64,000 nucleotides of DNA from contig NZ_JAXIWG010000002.1 in assembly GCF_034652275.1 (NCBI RefSeq), forward strand, positions 434,001-498,000, read 5' to 3'. The position numbers were made by a program, and so were the translations under genes. Of this stretch, positions 34,609-43,386 are shown in pieces. The notes beneath the pieces were generated by a model that saw only the letters and a program-made list of their open reading frames with translations, did no database searches and was not told the origin of the DNA. The number at the start of each line of letters is the position of its first letter. Within the stretch, counting starts at the first letter, position 1. The stretch comes from Yoonia sp034652275 (GTDB taxonomy: Bacteria > Pseudomonadota > Alphaproteobacteria > Rhodobacterales > Rhodobacteraceae).

Positions 34609-35078
34609 CTATGATCAGCAAAACAACAATATGGGTGGCAAGCGGGGTCATCGGTCTGGCCAGCCTTGGTGCCGTCGCACAAGAGACGGCTCAGGGCGAA
34701 GACGGCATGTCCGGTTTTCGCACCTTCGAACCGGTCGAGGGTGAGCTTTTGAACTTTGCAGGTTCCGGCGATCTTGCCCAGACAGGCGGCGAGGCGGTCT
34801 ACGGTGCTGTCTGCGCCGGCTGCCACATGCCGGATGGCGAAGGTGCGCAAGGGGCGGGTATCTATCCGTCGCTGGCGGAAAACGACCTTCTCGCGGCGCC
34901 GTCCTATCCGATCTATCTGATCCTCGAAGGTCAGGGTGCCATGCCTCCTTTGGGCGGGATCATGGACGACCAACAGGTCGCGGATGTGGTCAACTATATC
35001 CGGTCCAGTTTCGGCAATGATTTTATCGACGAATGGGGTGAGGCTACGGCCGAGGATGTTGCGGAGACACGCCAATGA
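34605..35078 (+). CDS. Periplasmic class I cytochrome c
   Basis: The 157-residue protein has a Sec signal (about 1-25, ending AVAQ-E), one heme site CAGCH at 70-74 and a likely Met ligand in QGAMPPLGG (about residue 111). The fold is a single small c-type domain with an acidic N-terminal extension. Its start overlaps the stop of the amine oxidase gene (ATGA), and its stop overlaps the RidA start, so the three are coupled. It is the probable electron acceptor of the oxidase. Confidence 0.9.
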   Translation: MTMISKTTIWVASGVIGLASLGAVAQETAQGEDGMSGFRTFEPVEGELLNFAGSGDLAQTGGEAVYGAVCAGCHMPDGEGAQGAGIYPSLAENDLLAAPSYPIYLILEGQGAMPPLGGIMDDQQVADVVNYIRSSFGNDFIDEWGEATAEDVAETRQ

Positions 35079-35578
35079 TGCGCGGAGTAGCAACATGCGG
35101 AATGGTTGCGGGGCTTTTTGTGCTTGCCTTGGGCGCGCAGGCGCAAGAGGTCGTGCGCCACGCCATCCCCGGGTCCAGCTTTCCCATCGCGCGGGCGGTT
35201 GAAATCCCGCCTGACGCTACGGTCGTCTATATCAGCGGTGCCGTGCCATCGGTGATCGACGAGACGGCAGAACAAGGATCAGCCGACGCCTATGGCGATA
35301 CAGAGGCGCAGACCGTGTCGGTGCTGCAATCGATCGAAGGCACGCTGGCCGATCTGGGCCTGACGATGGGCGATGTGTTCAAGATGCAGGTCTATCTTGT
35401 CGCGCCGGACGGCGCTGACGGCATGGATTTCGCGGGTTTCATGGACGGCTATACCCAGTTCTTCGGCACAGAAGATCAGCCGAACCTGCCAGCGCGGTCG
35501 GTGTTCGAGGTTGCGGGGCTCGTTAGCCCGGCATGGCTGGTCGAGATCGAAGTCACCGCCGTCAGGCCGCCTGAATAG
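35075..35578 (+). CDS. Exported RidA/YjgF-family imine deaminase
   Basis: The 167-residue product has a Sec signal peptide (about 1-24, ending AQAQ-E) in front of a complete Rid domain (about 30-165). The ARSVFEVAGL segment carries the conserved Arg that binds the carboxylate in active RidA. RidA hydrolyses reactive enamines and imines made by PLP enzymes and amino-acid oxidases and is normally cytoplasmic. An exported copy next to an exported amine oxidase suggests it hydrolyses the oxidase's imine product in the periplasm. Confidence 0.88.
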   Translation: MMRGVATCGMVAGLFVLALGAQAQEVVRHAIPGSSFPIARAVEIPPDATVVYISGAVPSVIDETAEQGSADAYGDTEAQTVSVLQSIEGTLADLGLTMGDVFKMQVYLVAPDGADGMDFAGFMDGYTQFFGTEDQPNLPARSVFEVAGLVSPAWLVEIEVTAVRPPE

Positions 35579-35603
35579 CGCACTACTGGCGTGCTCCAGT
35601 TCC

Positions 35604-35628
35604 GGCTGCATGGCCCGTCCATGCAGCC
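35604..35628. repeat. Perfect hairpin between the RidA and BCCT genes
   Basis: A 10-bp perfect stem (35604-35613 with 35619-35628) closes a five-base loop. No T-tract follows. It lies 25 bases before the TTG start of the transporter gene and could be a processing or attenuation element separating the transporter from the oxidase part of the operon. Confidence 0.7.
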
Positions 35629-35653
35629 ACACCGTGATTAAAGAGGTCATTCA

Positions 35654-37315
35654 TTGAAAAATCTTGCTGACAGGCTCGGCCTGCGGGTCGACCCCACAAT
35701 CTTTTTCTTCTCTGCAGGGCTGAGCCTTGTGTTCGTAATCGCCCTGACCGCCGCGCCTGTCACCATTGGCAATGCATTCGCCGAAGGACGGTCTTGGATC
35801 GTCACCAACCTTGGCTGGTTCTTCATCCTTGGGGTGAATGTCTGGCTGGGGTTCCTGATCTATGCCGCGATGTCGCGCCACGGGCATATCCGGCTGGGGC
35901 CAAAGGATTCGCGGCCCGAATACTCGAACATGTCATGGTTCACGATGCTGTTCGCGGGCGGGATCGGCACGGTGCTGATGTTCTGGGGCGTGGCAGAACC
36001 GATCAGCCATTACAGCAACCCGCCCCTGCCGGGCGTCGATCCGTTCACCATCGAGGCGGCGCAGGATGCGGTTTCAATCTCGCTTTATCACCTTGCCTTG
36101 CATACATGGACGATCTTTGCGCTGCCGGGGTTGGCCTTTGCCTATTTCATCAACCGCTATGACCTGCCCGTGCGGGTCAGTTCGGTGTTCTACCCGCTGC
36201 TGCGCGACCGCATTTATGGCCCCGTCGGCAAGGCCATCGACATCGCCGCGATCATCGGGACGTTGTTCGGTGTGGCGGTATCGCTGGGGCTCGGGTCGTC
36301 GCAGGTGGCGGCAGGGCTTTCGGAATTGTTCGGCTGGTCCAACGACACCGGCCTGCGGCTGGCGATCCTTGGATCGCTGACGATTGTCGCCACCATTTCG
36401 ATTGTCGCGGGTCTGGATAAAGGCGTGCGGGTGCTGTCCAACATCAACATCGGCATGGCGATCGGGTTGATGATCTTTGTGCTGATCACCGGATCGACCC
36501 TGTTCCTGCTGCGCGGCATTGTGGAAACATTCGGGCTTTACCTGTCGAACCTGCCGCGTCTGGCGTTCTGGAACGACATGCTGCACGGCAGCGATATGGG
36601 CACCGGCGACTGGGGCTGGCAGGGCGACTGGACCGTGTTCTACTGGGCATGGACCGTGACATGGTCACCGTTCATCGGGTTGTTCGTCGCGCGGATTTCG
36701 CGGGGACGGACGATCCGCGAATTCGTGTTCGGTGTGCTGCTGGCCCCGTCGCTGTTCACGATCATCTGGTTCGCGATCTTCGGCTGGCAGGCCATAGCGC
36801 TTGACGGTCTGGGCCAAGCGCAACGCCTTGCGATGGGCGCAGAGGCGGGCATGATCAGTCAGGCGGTCGCGGACTCGGTGCCGCTGGCGATGTTCGCCTT
36901 TTTCGGGGAATTGCCTTGGGCCACGTTCATGCAAGGGCTTGCCGTGCTGGTCGTTGCGATCTTTTTCGCCACATCGTCGGATTCCGCGTCATTGGTCGTG
37001 GACATGCTGTGTTCGGGAACACAAACGCCCGGCCCAGTGCGCCAGCGCGTGTTCTGGGGCGTGGCAGAAGGTGCCATCGCCGCGACGCTGATCCTGCTTG
37101 CGGGCGAGGCGGGGCTGGTCGCGCTGCAACAGGTGATCACGGTCGTCGGCTTGCCGATCTTCGTGCTGGTCTGCATGATGATCCCGGCGCTGATTAAAGG
37201 CTTTGCCGCCGAGGATATCGCCCATATCAGCATCGGCAAGCGACCCGAGCTGAGCGAGTTCGAAACCGACGCTGATGGTGCCCAACGACCGTCACCGGCG
37301 CGGCACGGACCCTGA
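35654..37315 (+). CDS. BCCT-family betaine/carnitine/choline-type transporter
   Basis: The 553-residue protein has twelve membrane helices and the BCCT signature region FYWAWTVTWSPFIGLFVARISRGR (shown here split: FYWAWTVTWS, then PFIGLFVARISRGR). These transporters move quaternary-ammonium compounds such as betaine, choline or carnitine with H+ or Na+. The start is a TTG with AGAGG eight bases upstream; no in-frame ATG exists nearby. In the context of the upstream oxidase it may import the amine substrate or the demethylated product. Confidence 0.93.
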   Translation: MKNLADRLGLRVDPTIFFFSAGLSLVFVIALTAAPVTIGNAFAEGRSWIVTNLGWFFILGVNVWLGFLIYAAMSRHGHIRLGPKDSRPEYSNMSWFTMLFAGGIGTVLMFWGVAEPISHYSNPPLPGVDPFTIEAAQDAVSISLYHLALHTWTIFALPGLAFAYFINRYDLPVRVSSVFYPLLRDRIYGPVGKAIDIAAIIGTLFGVAVSLGLGSSQVAAGLSELFGWSNDTGLRLAILGSLTIVATISIVAGLDKGVRVLSNINIGMAIGLMIFVLITGSTLFLLRGIVETFGLYLSNLPRLAFWNDMLHGSDMGTGDWGWQGDWTVFYWAWTVTWSPFIGLFVARISRGRTIREFVFGVLLAPSLFTIIWFAIFGWQAIALDGLGQAQRLAMGAEAGMISQAVADSVPLAMFAFFGELPWATFMQGLAVLVVAIFFATSSDSASLVVDMLCSGTQTPGPVRQRVFWGVAEGAIAATLILLAGEAGLVALQQVITVVGLPIFVLVCMMIPALIKGFAAEDIAHISIGKRPELSEFETDADGAQRPSPARHGP

Positions 37316-37324
37316 CAGGCGAAT

Positions 37325-37354
37325 GACGGCGACAGCAAGGCGCGTGTCGCCGTC
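37325..37354. terminator. Hairpin terminator between convergent genes
   Basis: A perfect 10-bp stem (37325-37334 with 37345-37354) and a 10-base loop sit in the 49-base gap between the BCCT gene and the convergent small membrane protein gene. The T-tract is weak on both sides. Confidence 0.6.
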
Positions 37355-37364
37355 AATACGCGCG

Positions 37365-37742
37365 TCAGGATTCGTCGAGCACCTCGACCTCGGCGTCACC
37401 TTCGATATCAATGACGTTTCCGTCTTCCTCGATGCTTGCCGGTGCGGGATCGTCCAGCGCACCGGTTCCGGCTGCGGGTGGTGCTGCCGCATCACTGGTC
37501 GGCGCTGGGGCAATTGCCGGGTCCGACGTGATAACCTCGGCATCGCCCTGTTCTGTCACGGCCGGGGTGGCAACATCGTCTTGTCGTGCCGTATTGTCGC
37601 CAAGATAGCCGCCGAGGAACAAGACAAGCAGCAGCACGATGACGATTGCGGCGATCGCGCCGTAGATCCATGTGTTGCCGCTTTGCGTTCCTGTCGCATC
37701 AGTGCGGTGGGTGCCCGGATCGGGCCTGCGGGGATTGGCCAT
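37365..37742 (-). CDS. Small single-span membrane protein with acidic tail
   Basis: I do not recognise the 125-residue product. A polar Pro/Thr/Gly-rich head (1-25) precedes one strong membrane helix (about 28-47, AAIVIVLLLVLFLGG). An Ala/Pro/Asp/Glu-rich, low-complexity tail, probably periplasmic and disordered, ends in a run of acidic residues. There is no signal cleavage site. It lies upstream-adjacent to the repeat protein gene on the same strand (132 bases apart), so the two may serve the same envelope role. Function unknown. Confidence 0.75.
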   Translation of the reverse strand: MANPRRPDPGTHRTDATGTQSGNTWIYGAIAAIVIVLLLVLFLGGYLGDNTARQDDVATPAVTEQGDAEVITSDPAIAPAPTSDAAAPPAAGTGALDDPAPASIEEDGNVIDIEGDAEVEVLDES

Positions 37743-37874
37743 GGTGGAGTTCCTTCAATTTGCAAATAGGGATTGATGGCAGCGTTCACCGGATTGCTAG
37801 CCAAGCCATCCGGTCGGACTGCTGCAAGGGCCGCGCCGGACGGACCGGCGCGGCACAGTGGTCAAGACCTTGTG

Positions 37875-39203
37875 TTAATCGACTTCGGGGTACGACATCA
37901 GACGCACTTCGCTGGCGTTGATGTAGGTCCGCAGATCGCCCCCTTGGGCGTCATGCAGGATCGTCAAATCAGACAGCGGCACGCGAACCTCGCGCTGCTC
38001 TGCGCCCGTAAAGGCACCGACATCGACGATCACAGATTGCGCATCACCCTCGGCCACGGTCAGCGTGCCGATCTCGGACACTTCGTTGCCTTGCACGCCA
38101 AAGACGGGCGCACCGTCAAGTTCGGTGGCCGAAACTTCCGAAACGTCGATCATCTCATAGCCCTCGCGGCGGACGTTGGGACCGCCAGTCATAGCCTGCT
38201 GGTTGCTCTGATCGTTCTGCAGTGCAGGATCCTGTTGCTCCGTGGCGGCTGCGTCCTGTTGCTGGCCACCAGCGGTGCTGTCTTCAAACCGCACAACGGG
38301 TTCGCCGGACTGACTCCAGTTCACCTGCGGTTCGCCCGACGACCTGATTTCGATCTGCGGCTCACCCTGTTCAAAGCGGATGTTGGGCTCTGCCCGCGAT
38401 ATGCTCACGTTGGGCTGCTGCTGTCCGCTGTCCTGATAGACGACCTGCGCTTCGGACCGTGTCATCGACACTTCGGGTTCGGCTGTTGCGACGGTTCCGT
38501 CAGCGGCCTCGCGCCGGGAAATCGCGATCCCGGGCGAGTTTTCGGGGTCTTCGGCCTGATAAATATCAAGCTCGACCGTAGGTTCCGGCACATTCACCGT
38601 CACGCGCGGTTGGCCCTGACGTACCTCGACCTGAGGGCGGGTGTTGGCCACATCCACCGATGGATCGGGCATGGTGATGATGAATTCGGGCGCGGGCTGT
38701 TCGATGGTGATCGTTGGCTGCGGCATGTCCAGCGTGATGCGTGGCGCGTCCTGCAGGACCACGATATCGAACGCCTCTTGCGTCACATTCACATCGGGTG
38801 TGCTTTCACCGACGATGACCTCTGTGGCCTGTTCTTCGATCTGAACACTCGCGGGACCCTGATCAATGATCGCGCGCCCTTCGATCACGACCTCGTCCGA
38901 CAACCGGACGCGGGCCTGCTCAGTCTCGGACACCTCGCCTTCGAGGCCCATTGCGGCGTTGACCTCTGTCAGAAGCACACGGCATTGTCCGGCATCGTTA
39001 CCTTCGACGACCTGCACATACTGGTCTTGCGAGATACCTGATTGCTCGAAATCAATTTGCTCGGCCACCTGTTGCAGTTGCAGGCAAGCGCCGTTCTGAT
39101 CCTGCGCGAAGGACTGGACGGGGATGATCGCGGATGTGGCGAAGGCGCTGCATAACAATGCACCGCGCACCGATTTCAGGGGAAAAAAGCCTGTGATAGG
39201 CAT
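37875..39203 (-). CDS. Secreted repeat protein with C-terminal PRC-barrel-like domain
   Basis: The 442-residue product has a Sec signal (about 1-32, ending SFAQ-D) and an N-terminal domain with two Cys. Residues about 125-235 are many short strands, each about ten residues, starting with Pro-containing turns and alternating hydrophobics (PTITIEQ, PRVTVNV, PTVELDI). A second set has an S/E-rich form (PNVSISR, PNIRFEQ, PQIEIRS), then a Gln-rich linker and a PRC-barrel-like end (about 355-442). I know no function. The repeats suggest an extended beta structure. Start 39203 has AGGAAA upstream. Confidence 0.8.
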   Translation of the reverse strand: MPITGFFPLKSVRGALLCSAFATSAIIPVQSFAQDQNGACLQLQQVAEQIDFEQSGISQDQYVQVVEGNDAGQCRVLLTEVNAAMGLEGEVSETEQARVRLSDEVVIEGRAIIDQGPASVQIEEQATEVIVGESTPDVNVTQEAFDIVVLQDAPRITLDMPQPTITIEQPAPEFIITMPDPSVDVANTRPQVEVRQGQPRVTVNVPEPTVELDIYQAEDPENSPGIAISRREAADGTVATAEPEVSMTRSEAQVVYQDSGQQQPNVSISRAEPNIRFEQGEPQIEIRSSGEPQVNWSQSGEPVVRFEDSTAGGQQQDAAATEQQDPALQNDQSNQQAMTGGPNVRREGYEMIDVSEVSATELDGAPVFGVQGNEVSEIGTLTVAEGDAQSVIVDVGAFTGAEQREVRVPLSDLTILHDAQGGDLRTYINASEVRLMSYPEVD

Positions 39204-39515
39204 GATTGTTTCCTTTCGTTCGTTGCTGCATGTTCCCGTTGAACAGAGGCTGACGGTGAATGTTCCAAATGAATCCGCCTGTGCATGGGTGGCAGTGCCC
39301 AACGCGCCCTGTCGTGTCCGGCTGCTTTCAGTTCCGGTTTCACCCGCAGGCGCACAGCGCGGATTGTGGCATTGGCCGGTATGCGCTACTTTTTCTGCAA
39401 TGCAGCAACAGGGTTGGGGAACGGCACCAGTGACACGCAAAACGGTTGATCGCGCGTCTCGGGGCGGTACGTCACATTGCTCGCGGCCCGCCCACGCTTG
39501 GGCGTATGAATTCGA
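39204..39515. other. 312-base divergent intergenic region
   Basis: It separates the repeat protein gene (minus) from the GntP-type permease gene (plus). I see the AGGAAA ribosome site of the repeat protein next to 39203, but no clear hairpin, palindrome or consensus promoter. Open frames crossing it are short or are upstream extensions of the neighbouring genes with atypical composition. Confidence 0.6.
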
Positions 39516-40898
39516 ATGACAGGCATCGTTGTGATCATAGCCGCGCTCGCGGCGCTGATCTTTCTGGCCTATCGCGGCCTCAGCCTGCTGTTGCTGGCCC
39601 CTGCCATGGCCTTGCTGGCTGTGGCCTTTGCCGAAGGCGGGCCGGTGCTGGCCAGCTATACGCAGGTGTTCATGCAGGCGATGGGCGGCTTCGTGATCCA
39701 GTATTTCCCGCTGTTCCTGCTCGGCGCCGTTTTTGGCAAGCTGATGGAGGCATCTGGGTCAGCCCGCGTGTTGGCGGAGGGGATCATCGGCAGGCTGGGC
39801 CGCGACCGCGCGATCATGGCCGTCGTGCTGTCCTGCGCGGCGATGACCTATGGCGGCGTGTCGCTGTTTGTTGTGGCGTTCGCGGTCTGGCCGATTGCAG
39901 CCGTGCTGTTCCGCGAGGCGGACCTGCCCAAGGTGCTGATCCCTGCGACGATCGCGCTGGGCGCGTTCACCTTCACGATGACCGCCTTGCCCGGCACGCC
40001 CGCGATCCAGAACGCGATTCCGATGCCCTATTTCGGCACGACGCCGTTTGCGGCACCGGGTCTGGGCACGATCGCGGCGGTCATCATGTTCGGTTTGGGG
40101 ATGGCATGGCTGCGCTTTCGCGCGCGTGCGTTGGGGCCGGGATATCGGGCTGCGGCGGATGATCTGACCTCGCCTGTCGCAAAGGGGCATGACCCAGCGT
40201 TCCTTGTCGCGGCACTGCCGCTTTTGCTGGTGCTGGTTCTGAACCTTGGCTTTACGACTCTCGTCATCCCGCGCATGGACACAAGCTATCTGTCACTGGC
40301 CGCATTTGGGGGAACCGACGTTGATGCCCTGCGCGGCATCTGGTCGATCATTGCAGCGTTGACGGTGTCGGTGGTCGCACTGGTGGCGCTGAACTGGCGG
40401 CAGTTGGCGGCCAATCTGGGGCGGACGCTGGATCAGGGGGCAAAGGATTCACTGGCACCTATTTTCAACACGGCAAGTCTTGTTGGGTTCGGTGCGGTGA
40501 TCGCGTCGCTGTCGGCCTTCGGGGTGATCCGCGACTGGGCGGTCACGGTCGGCGGTGACAATGTGCTGGTTTCGCTGGCGGCGGGGACGGGGCTATTGGC
40601 GGGGATCACGGGGTCGGCGTCTGGCGGCATGTCCATCGCGCTGGCGACGCTGGGCGAAACCTATCTGCAGATGGGGACGGCCGCAGGCGTTGCGCCTGAC
40701 CTGCTGCACCGTGTCACGACGGTGGCCACAGGCGGGCTCGACGCCTTGCCGCACAACGGTGCTGTCATCACGCTGCTGGCGATCTGCGGGTTGACCCACC
40801 GCGAAGCCTATCTGGATATCGCGGTGGTCGCCGTGGTGGTCCCGCTGGTGGCACTGGTCGTTCTGGTCACGCTAGGCACAATGTTCGGCAGCTTCTGA
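39516..40898 (+). CDS. GntP-family permease
   Basis: The 460-residue integral membrane protein has about twelve hydrophobic segments. The GntP pattern includes YFPLFLLGAVFGKLME, MTYGGVSLFVVAFAVWP and a late GITGSASGGMSIAL loop. GntP transporters are H+ symporters for gluconate and other organic acids. The substrate is not readable and no catabolic genes are adjacent. It ends eight bases before the convergent soxZ stop, so the two operons meet tail to tail. Confidence 0.87.
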   Translation: MTGIVVIIAALAALIFLAYRGLSLLLLAPAMALLAVAFAEGGPVLASYTQVFMQAMGGFVIQYFPLFLLGAVFGKLMEASGSARVLAEGIIGRLGRDRAIMAVVLSCAAMTYGGVSLFVVAFAVWPIAAVLFREADLPKVLIPATIALGAFTFTMTALPGTPAIQNAIPMPYFGTTPFAAPGLGTIAAVIMFGLGMAWLRFRARALGPGYRAAADDLTSPVAKGHDPAFLVAALPLLLVLVLNLGFTTLVIPRMDTSYLSLAAFGGTDVDALRGIWSIIAALTVSVVALVALNWRQLAANLGRTLDQGAKDSLAPIFNTASLVGFGAVIASLSAFGVIRDWAVTVGGDNVLVSLAAGTGLLAGITGSASGGMSIALATLGETYLQMGTAAGVAPDLLHRVTTVATGGLDALPHNGAVITLLAICGLTHREAYLDIAVVAVVVPLVALVVLVTLGTMFGSF

Positions 40899-40906
40899 CG
40901 TTCAGG

Positions 40907-41212
40907 TCAGGACACCGAAACGCTTTCGTCTGCGCGGTATTCGGTGCCGTCCTCGTGTGTCCACACAAAGCTGAAATCGCCGGGTGCTGCGGCACGCACA
41001 TAGAAGGTGAACGTCGGATTGGCGGCGCTGCCATTGCCGAAGTCATAGGAAAACACGGTTTCACCGTTCATTGTGGCGGTGAAGCTCGCCAGCATGTCGC
41101 GCGGATCAGCAGACGACACAGCTGTGATCATCGGATGGTCGATCAGCGTGCGGATCTCAATCTCCTCGCCTTCACTGGCGGAACGAGGCAGGCGGATACG
41201 GGGTGTGGCCAT
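40907..41212 (-). CDS. soxZ: SoxZ, thiosulfate-oxidation carrier partner
   Basis: The 101-residue protein is a full-length SoxZ with the expected start (PRIRLPRSASEGEEIEIRTL), a central NGETVFSYDFG and no signal peptide; SoxZ is exported bound to SoxY. SoxYZ carries sulfur intermediates covalently on a SoxY cysteine in the periplasm. It lies 12 bases after soxY and is the last gene of the minus-strand sulfur module. Confidence 0.95.
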   Translation of the reverse strand: MATPRIRLPRSASEGEEIEIRTLIDHPMITAVSSADPRDMLASFTATMNGETVFSYDFGNGSAANPTFTFYVRAAAPGDFSFVWTHEDGTEYRADESVSVS

Positions 41213-41224
41213 GATCTTTCTCCC

Positions 41225-41674
41225 TTAGGTCGCGCAGCCGCCGACGGATACGATAATGCTGGCGGTCTGCTCGAACACGCGCCCGTCGGACAATTCGGCA
41301 AGCACAAGGATCTCTTGTTCTTCAGCGACGCGGATACGCGTCATCGCTTCGGCGCGGGACATCTGCGGCGTCAGATGAAAGGTCCCTATTTGCGGCGCGG
41401 GGTTGCGGGTGGCGATGATATGGATCGCGGTCACATGATCCTCCGCTGTCATCGGGCTGTCGAGTTTCACCGTCAAAGGCACTTGCGCGCCGTTTTCCGC
41501 GACAGCCGGCAAATCAAGCGTGATGGTGCCGTCCGACACCTCGCGTCCGGCCAGAAGCTGCTCTCGCCAGCCTTGCCAGTCGTTGTGGTTATCGGCCCGC
41601 AGCGGCACCCCGCTGACAAGAACGAGCGCGACCGAAGCCGCGCCCTTGATGAATGTCCGCCGTTCAAACGTCAT
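41225..41674 (-). CDS. soxY: SoxY, sulfur carrier protein (variant C-terminus)
   Basis: The 149-residue protein has a Tat signal (ERRTFIKG) and an immunoglobulin-like SoxY domain. The C-terminal swinging arm ends VGGCAT rather than the classical GGCGG. Cys147, which binds the sulfur substrate, is kept, but the last two glycines are replaced by Ala-Thr. The change could alter how the arm enters partner enzymes. The module lacks soxXA, soxB and soxCD in this window, so its partner may be the adjacent flavocytochrome. Confidence 0.92.
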   Translation of the reverse strand: MTFERRTFIKGAASVALVLVSGVPLRADNHNDWQGWREQLLAGREVSDGTITLDLPAVAENGAQVPLTVKLDSPMTAEDHVTAIHIIATRNPAPQIGTFHLTPQMSRAEAMTRIRVAEEQEILVLAELSDGRVFEQTASIIVSVGGCAT

Positions 41675-41695
41675 GCAGCGTCCTTTCTTCTGGCA

Positions 41696-42979
41696 TCAGG
41701 AGAACATATCCCGTGTGATGCTTTCATACCATGCATCGGCGTAGCCCGCCTCGAGCCGGCGGTTTTCTGCCAGTTCCGACAACGGACCGCGGGGCGAGAT
41801 GCCGCCCGAATCCGGCGTTTCCACAAAGCCTTCGTCGGTCGTGCGGAAGATGCCGACCACCGAAAAGCTGTAGTCTTCCCCGCCATGGCTATAGCAGGTG
41901 TTGAAATAGACCGGATCGGTTGGGGCCTCGCTTCCGGTGATATCCGCCAAAGCGGCTGCCACGGCGATCTTGGATGTCGAATTGGCAACATAGCCCGATT
42001 TTGGCATTGGCGAGGCGATATTCGCATCCCCGATCACATGCACGTCAGGCGCGGCTGTCGATTCGAAGGTGCGCGCATCGACAGGCACCCAGCCTGTTTC
42101 ATTCGCAAGCCCCGTGTCGCGCACGATGGATGCCGCGTATTGCGGCGGAATGACGTTGCCCACATCGACGCGGTGTTCTTCGCCGAAATCGCTGATGAAC
42201 AGTTTGTTTTCCACGTCGACCCGCACGATCTGCCCGTCCTCGTTCAACGGGATCCATTCGATCATGTCGCCGTAAAGCTCGCCCCAGGCATCCTGGAACA
42301 AACCCTGTTTGGAAAAACCTTCCTTGGCGTCGAAGGCAAGAATCTTGGCCGTCGGGTTGTTCTGCTTGAGGTAATGCGCGACCATCGAGATCCGCTCGTA
42401 AGGCCCGGGAGGGCAGCGGAACGGGTTGCCGGGAATCGCCATGCCGAACACGCCGCCTTCGGGCATCGCTTCAAGCTGCTGGCGCAGCAGGCTGATCTGC
42501 GATCCGTCGCCGCCCATCCACGCATGCGGGAACACCTGCGATGCGGCCTCGTCATAGCCTTCGATCGCGTCCCAGCGGAACCCGATGCCGGGCGACACGA
42601 TCAGCTTGTCGTAGTCCAGCACGGTGCCGGATTCCAGCGCGACGGTCTTGGCCACAGGGTCGATATCTGCGGCACGGTCCTGCACGACGTTGACGCCGCG
42701 CGCGCGCAGACCGTCATAGGAATGGGTGATCTGCGGCAGGGTGCGTTTGCCGCCAAGGATCAGGTTGCCATAGGGGCAGGTGACAAAGGTGGGCCAAGGT
42801 TCGACCAGCGTCACCTCGACCTGCGGGTAATTGATGCGGGCGAAACGCGCGGCCGACGCACCACCGAACCCACCCCCGACGATGACAAGGCGGCCTGTGG
42901 TCTGGGCGCGGACAAGCGCCGGCGCGGCAAGCGTTGCGCCGATCAGGGCGCCAAAGCTGCGACGTGTGAATGTGGTCAT
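41696..42979 (-). CDS. fccB: Sulfide dehydrogenase flavoprotein subunit (FccB/SoxF type)
   Basis: The 427-residue flavoprotein starts with a Tat signal (FTRRSFGALIG) and has the FAD motif VIVGGGFGGASAARF, a CPYGNLILGG segment supplying the first redox Cys, and a second Cys in the FNTCYSHGGEDY region. Family members oxidise sulfide to sulfur in the periplasm, passing electrons to a cytochrome c, which is the next gene upstream. It precedes soxY by 21 bases. Confidence 0.93.
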   Translation of the reverse strand: MTTFTRRSFGALIGATLAAPALVRAQTTGRLVIVGGGFGGASAARFARINYPQVEVTLVEPWPTFVTCPYGNLILGGKRTLPQITHSYDGLRARGVNVVQDRAADIDPVAKTVALESGTVLDYDKLIVSPGIGFRWDAIEGYDEAASQVFPHAWMGGDGSQISLLRQQLEAMPEGGVFGMAIPGNPFRCPPGPYERISMVAHYLKQNNPTAKILAFDAKEGFSKQGLFQDAWGELYGDMIEWIPLNEDGQIVRVDVENKLFISDFGEEHRVDVGNVIPPQYAASIVRDTGLANETGWVPVDARTFESTAAPDVHVIGDANIASPMPKSGYVANSTSKIAVAAALADITGSEAPTDPVYFNTCYSHGGEDYSFSVVGIFRTTDEGFVETPDSGGISPRGPLSELAENRRLEAGYADAWYESITRDMFS

Positions 42980-42988
42980 GGCAGGCTC

Positions 42989-43285
42989 CTATTCGATCGA
43001 TGCAAAGTAATCGGCGAGAATCGCGACTTCTTCGGGGGAATAGCCGGGCGCGATGCGGTTCATAATCGTCGCGGGCCGTTCGTTGTTGCGGAATTCTTCC
43101 CATACGGTGATGAACGCGTCGCGGTCATAACCTGCGATCCGTGCAATGGACCCCGCACCTTCGCCCGCCTGACCGTGACAGCCTGCACAGCTTTGCGCCA
43201 GTTGCGGCGCGCCTTCCTGCGCAAGAGCGCCGCTGGACAGCAGCCCCGCACCTAGCAGGAATGTCATTGTTTTCATCAATTTCAT
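42989..43285 (-). CDS. Small c-type cytochrome (FccA/SoxE-like)
   Basis: The 98-residue protein has a signal peptide (about 1-22, ending ALAQ-E), one heme site CAGCH and a C-terminal helix ALADYFASIE typical of class I cytochromes. A Met ligand is likely in the ATIMNRIAPGY segment. It is monoheme, whereas SoxE is diheme. It overlaps nothing and lies nine bases before fccB, so it is the likely electron acceptor of the flavoprotein. A GGAG site seven bases upstream supports start 43285. Confidence 0.9.
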   Translation of the reverse strand: MKLMKTMTFLLGAGLLSSGALAQEGAPQLAQSCAGCHGQAGEGAGSIARIAGYDRDAFITVWEEFRNNERPATIMNRIAPGYSPEEVAILADYFASIE

Positions 43286-43386
43286 AAGCGTGCTCCACCG
43301 ATTTGCAGGTCAATGCGATTATTGTTAATGGCTGCGGCGTTTCATTGCAATTTTCTTAACCGCGCATGAACGAGAAACTTCCGCGA

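Noticed and set aside
40955..43255. 766-codon open frame antisense to the sulfur module
   Set aside because: It is antisense to fccB, soxY and soxZ, all of which have clear motifs. Long antisense frames are usual in high-GC genes.
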